Assembly (NCBI GenBank): GCA_905221605.1
Contig: CAJNDS010000116.1
Location: 200,001 to 223,890 of the forward strand
Length of the DNA stretch: 23,890 nucleotides
DNA from: Symbiodinium natans
Lineage: Eukaryota > Sar > Dinophyceae > Suessiales > Symbiodiniaceae
Reading direction: 5' to 3'
Within the stretch, counting starts at the first letter, position 1. Each line of letters starts with the position of its first letter. A program made the translations under genes and the position numbers. The notes under the pieces were generated by a model. The model had not been told where the DNA came from. It saw nothing but the letters and a program-made list of their open reading frames with translations, and ran no database searches. Below are positions 21,542-23,890 of the stretch, piece after piece.

Positions 21542-21786
21542 CTTGAAAACGCTCCGGCTCAGGTCGCTTCATGTGGCTTGATGTTCGCTGCTCTTTCTCC
21601 GGCAGCTGGTGGGTATGGCTACACTAGGCTCAGGAAGGGGGGCACTGAAAGTGTGAGCGGGGTGGGGGGGACAAAGGAGGAGGGTCGGCACTGAAGCCAA
21701 GTTCGCGGAGAACGCACGAGAGCGCCACATATGTGTCACATCTTCCAGCCGCCAGCACAGCACAGGTAAGCGGCAAGTCCTGGGAC

Positions 21787-22708
21787 CCGCGCCGTTGACC
21801 AAGACATGCATTGGGAAGTCCCCAGCGGCGATTGGATTGATAGTCGCCGTGTAATTGCCGCCTCCCCCCCAAGTCAAAGGCCCCCAAATGTGTGGCACTT
21901 CGTGCTCTCTCCCTGTTTTCCCCCCGCCCCTCTGAGCGCAACAGGATGCAACAGGTGCGCAAGGATTAGGGTGCAGTGGCTTGCTTTTTTGTCGCACCTC
22001 CAAGGTATGTGAAGGACAACTGCACCGTGGGGTTGGAGTTCATGTAGCCGGTGAACACCGAGGTCCTTGGCACTGAAGATGTAGGGAGACAAAAAAGGAA
22101 AGAGAAACAGCCCAAACGGCCGTTGGGCATTGCTGAGAGGCGTGTGCCGCCCTATGAGATGCCCCATGAGCCGCCAGCGTGTCCGTGGAGCGCGGGTTGT
22201 CTTCGGCGTCCCGTGTGTGGATGATGAAGCTGTTGTCCTCCCCCGCTTCTCTGCTCACGAAGAAACGAATCCAAAAAAACCATAGCGTATATGCGAGAGA
22301 GAGAAGGAAGGGACTTTCTTTGCCCCCTTTTGGTTGCCCTTTTTGCGCGCCTGGCCGGAGATCACCGTGGCCAAGGCATCCTTGGAGGCTCCGTCGTCCC
22401 ATGTCGTCTGCTGAGTATTCGGTCTTCTTTTCCCAGATGTGCCCCCCCCCCTTATGGTGCCCCCCCTATGATGTGCCTCTTTTTGTCTTCTTCTTGCTAT
22501 AAGGCCAAGTGGCGCCCGACGCCACGGAGGTCTCGGCGGCTTCTTGCGGCCTGAGGGGCGCACTGAAAGTGCATCAAAGAGACTGCGATGGGATGCGATG
22601 GCCAGGGCATATTGGGCAGCTGCTTGCGAGCTATGGTGAATTATGGTGGGTGGATGCGCGTACTGGGGGGCCCTGCACAACAACGGTCGTGGTATCGAGG
22701 GCCAGGAC
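21787..22708 (-). CDS. Filamin-type repeat 1 (upstream part) of the giant gene
   Basis: Six very small exons: 22708-22664, 22531-22514, 22380-22351, 22237-22179, 22065-22001 and 21861-21787. Read in order they give VLALDTTTVVVQGPP, TSVASG, DALATVISGQ, DNSFIIHTRDAEDNPRSTD, TSVFTGYMNSNPTVQLSFTY and GGNYTATINPIAAGDFPMHV, then VLVNGAG. This follows a filamin repeat: the PGPxxSxxSGxGL start, xFxIxxRDxxGNxR, and GGxYxxxxxPxxAGxYxxxVxVNG. The missing IxGSPF end is supplied by exon 16783, 5 kb away. Donors are GT (22663, 21786), GC (22513, 22350, 22178) and GA (22000). Exons of 18 and 30 bp are unusual; their phases fit, but the 18-bp one is the least certain. It follows PA14 domain 1 in the same frame. 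Confidence 0.75.
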
Positions 22709-22795
22709 CTCACAGCTTAAAATTCATGCCGGAGACGGCAGAGGCACTGCACGGGAAATCCGTGAGTTGCATGAAGCAGTGCTGGGTCTGCATAC

Positions 22796-23518
22796 GTTGA
22801 GCGGATGGAGCAAGTTGTTGCTCGGGACGAGCTCATCTTCGAAGTCCGTCGCCGCCTTGGTGGAGAGATGTGGAGATCGTGAAACTTGGCAGGCACTGCC
22901 TCTGCCACGCCTGCCTCTGCCATGCCTGTCAGCCTTTCGACCCTATCAGCCTTTCGACGTCTCCACATCTCTCATGTCTCTCCCGCTCTTGGATCCTGGC
23001 CCAATACAGTCGGATGTAGGCCGTCCCGGCCTCAGCAGAGTTGCTGCACTGTCATTCCAAAGCCTAAAGGTCAAAGTGAGGCGATGGCCGAATGTTTGTA
23101 CTGAATCTCCAAATAGATTGGCACGTGGTTGGTCAGCGTGACCTGGCACAGCAGTGGGATGCTCGTTGGAATCCCTTCGACCCCGAAACCAGGGAGACCT
23201 GTCAGGAAAACCCATCCGAACAACACCCCCCCACCAGGGCCCAGCCTGTGCAGAGGCACGTACCGCAGTGTCTGACGCCAGCTCGTCGATGACCCAAGAA
23301 GAGCCAACCTGGCAAATGGTAAGGAAGGCTTGCGTTCGAGGGGGTTGTAAGGCTTGTATAAAGGGCTCAGGGTTTAGGATGTTTAGGGGCGGGTTGGATC
23401 GGAAGTAGATTTGAGAAGGGATGGTTGGAGACGATGACATGAGCTGGGTGTCCGGGCCATCACGCGGGCCCCCTTGTCTGCTTCAATGCGGATGCTGTGC
23501 AGTCCCGTGGCTTTTGGC
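22796..23518 (-). CDS. PA14-like domain 1 of the giant gene (5' part outside or unseen)
   Basis: Five small exons: 23518-23458, 23308-23264, 23142-23089, 23030-23001 and 22855-22796. They read PKATGLHSIRIEADKGARVM, VGSSWVIDELASDTA, VTLTNHVPIYLEIQYKHS, AGTAYIRLYW and AATDFEDELVPSNNLLHPLN. This matches the second half of a PA14 domain: TGxHxxxxxADxGARVxV, VID, the ypIxIEY strand, AxIRLxW and ExVPSxxL. Compared with domain 2 (TADDGAKLWLDDEL), the first aspartate of the DDG pair is replaced (EADKGARV), so sugar or calcium binding may be lost. Donors are GC (23457, 23088, 23000) and GT (23263, 22795); all exon lengths fit the phases. The first half should lie above 23518. Confidence 0.72.
23356..23392. 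repeat. Short TTTAGG-rich tract
   Basis: Three imperfect TTTAGGG-like units (CTCAGGGTTTAGGA, GTTTAGGGGC) in the intron 23457-23309 of PA14 domain 1. Confidence 0.6.
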
Positions 23519-23890
23519 CTAAGGGCACAGCTCGAGACAAAGTCACATTCCTGTTCGGCGTGGTACACAAGAATGCAAGACATGTTCCCTCTGCAGCACA
23601 CGCCGGCAAACTTAGCCGAAGCCGCATGCATGCAACTTGAAGCACAGGACAAAATCCCATTACGGGGTGGCGCAGAATGTAGAGCTGACGAGGGCATGTG
23701 CCAGGGCTGCGGAGGCCCATCACTTCATAAGCGGTGCGGGCCGCCGTCACCTCGCAGTCAAGCTGCGCTGCCGCTCTAGGCCGAGTGTGACAAAAGAATC
23801 AGCACTCGTTCCCCAAGCATCCTCTGTCGACTGGTCCAGGTGCCTCTCGCAGCACAAGGCTCCGACAGGTGTTTTGACGAGACGGACGCT
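23519..23890. other. Right edge, no exon resolved
   Basis: The upstream half of PA14 domain 1 is expected here or beyond the window. Minus-strand frames such as CEVTAARTAYEVMGLRSPGT (about 23762-23703) and MSCILVYHAEQECDF (about 23582-23538) are open and could be exons, but I see no PA14 motif and no unique splice sites, so none is called. Confidence 0.4.

Larger units (their letters stand above)
16784..21786 (-). other. 5003-bp intron of the giant gene, host to a RUS-family gene
   Basis: The exon ending at 21787 closes with VLVNGAG plus one base before a GT; the exon at 16783 starts with two bases and IDIVGSPF after TTTTAG. Joined, they give VLVNGAGIDIVGSPFTTRV, an uninterrupted filamin strand F-G. 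Nothing between completes the first half-repeat better. Inside lie the two DUF647/RUS units described separately, on the same strand. The 3' part, 17926-16784, holds no exon I can defend: SYVEKAARHTV (about 16975-16940) and FLGRRSSEVAWEEQ (about 17630-17570) were considered and are not convincing. The alternative is three separate genes, with filamin ends that happen to match in phase and domain position, or a misassembled insertion. Confidence 0.65.

Noticed and set aside
22509-23141. Plus-strand open frame of 210 codons
   Set aside because: It lies antisense to PA14 and filamin exons that fit together in phase; no recognisable domain.
1-23890. Spliced-leader relics, rRNA, tRNA, CRISPR or transposase genes
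   Set aside because: Looked for by eye on both strands; no spliced-leader core (CCATTTTGGCTCAAG), tRNA cloverleaf, rRNA signature, spaced repeat array or transposase motif was seen.

Overview
ORGANISM. The window looks like nuclear DNA of a dinoflagellate. Every gene I can support lies on the minus strand and is cut into many small exons. The exons rejoin in frame only if most introns start with GC or GA instead of GT, and almost all end in AG followed by a G in the next exon. Non-canonical donors and this 3' G are known dinoflagellate traits. Degenerate TTTAGGG-type repeats inside introns and one-way gene order agree with this. I saw no rRNA, tRNA, CRISPR, bacterial operon or transposase gene. 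The species cannot be told from the sequence.

LAYOUT, read 5' to 3' on the minus strand (high to low coordinates). (1) 23518-22796: PA14-like domain 1. (2) 22708-21787: first filamin-type immunoglobulin repeat. (3) 21786-16784: a 5003-bp stretch whose ends behave as one phase-1 intron. Inside it, on the same strand, are exons of a tandem DUF647/RUS (ROOT UVB SENSITIVE) membrane protein: unit 1 at 21541-19688 and unit 2 at 19283-17927. (4) 16783 to about 15496: the end of the first filamin repeat, a second repeat and the start of a third. (5) 14762-13979: PA14 domain 2. (6) 13431-8573: eleven fibronectin type III (FN3) domains, five of them in one 1366-bp exon. (7) 8572-5274: 3.3 kb with no exon I can defend. 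(8) 5273 to about 434: at least six more FN3 domains, running towards the left edge.

INTERPRETATION. The simplest model is one very large gene for a secreted or cell-surface adhesin or lectin-like protein (PA14, filamin repeats, PA14, at least 17 FN3 domains), open at both ends of the window, with a RUS-family gene nested in one intron. The join of exon 21787 to exon 16783 restores a filamin repeat in phase, which argues against a gene boundary there. A misassembly or recent insertion could give the same picture. Simple-sequence repeats and minisatellites sit in the introns, not the exons.

LIMITS. Exon ends were placed by eye from reading-frame continuity, domain pattern and AG acceptors. 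Most internal exons have a length matching the phases on both sides, which is good evidence but not transcript proof. Start codon, stop codon, UTRs and promoter of the large gene are not in view.
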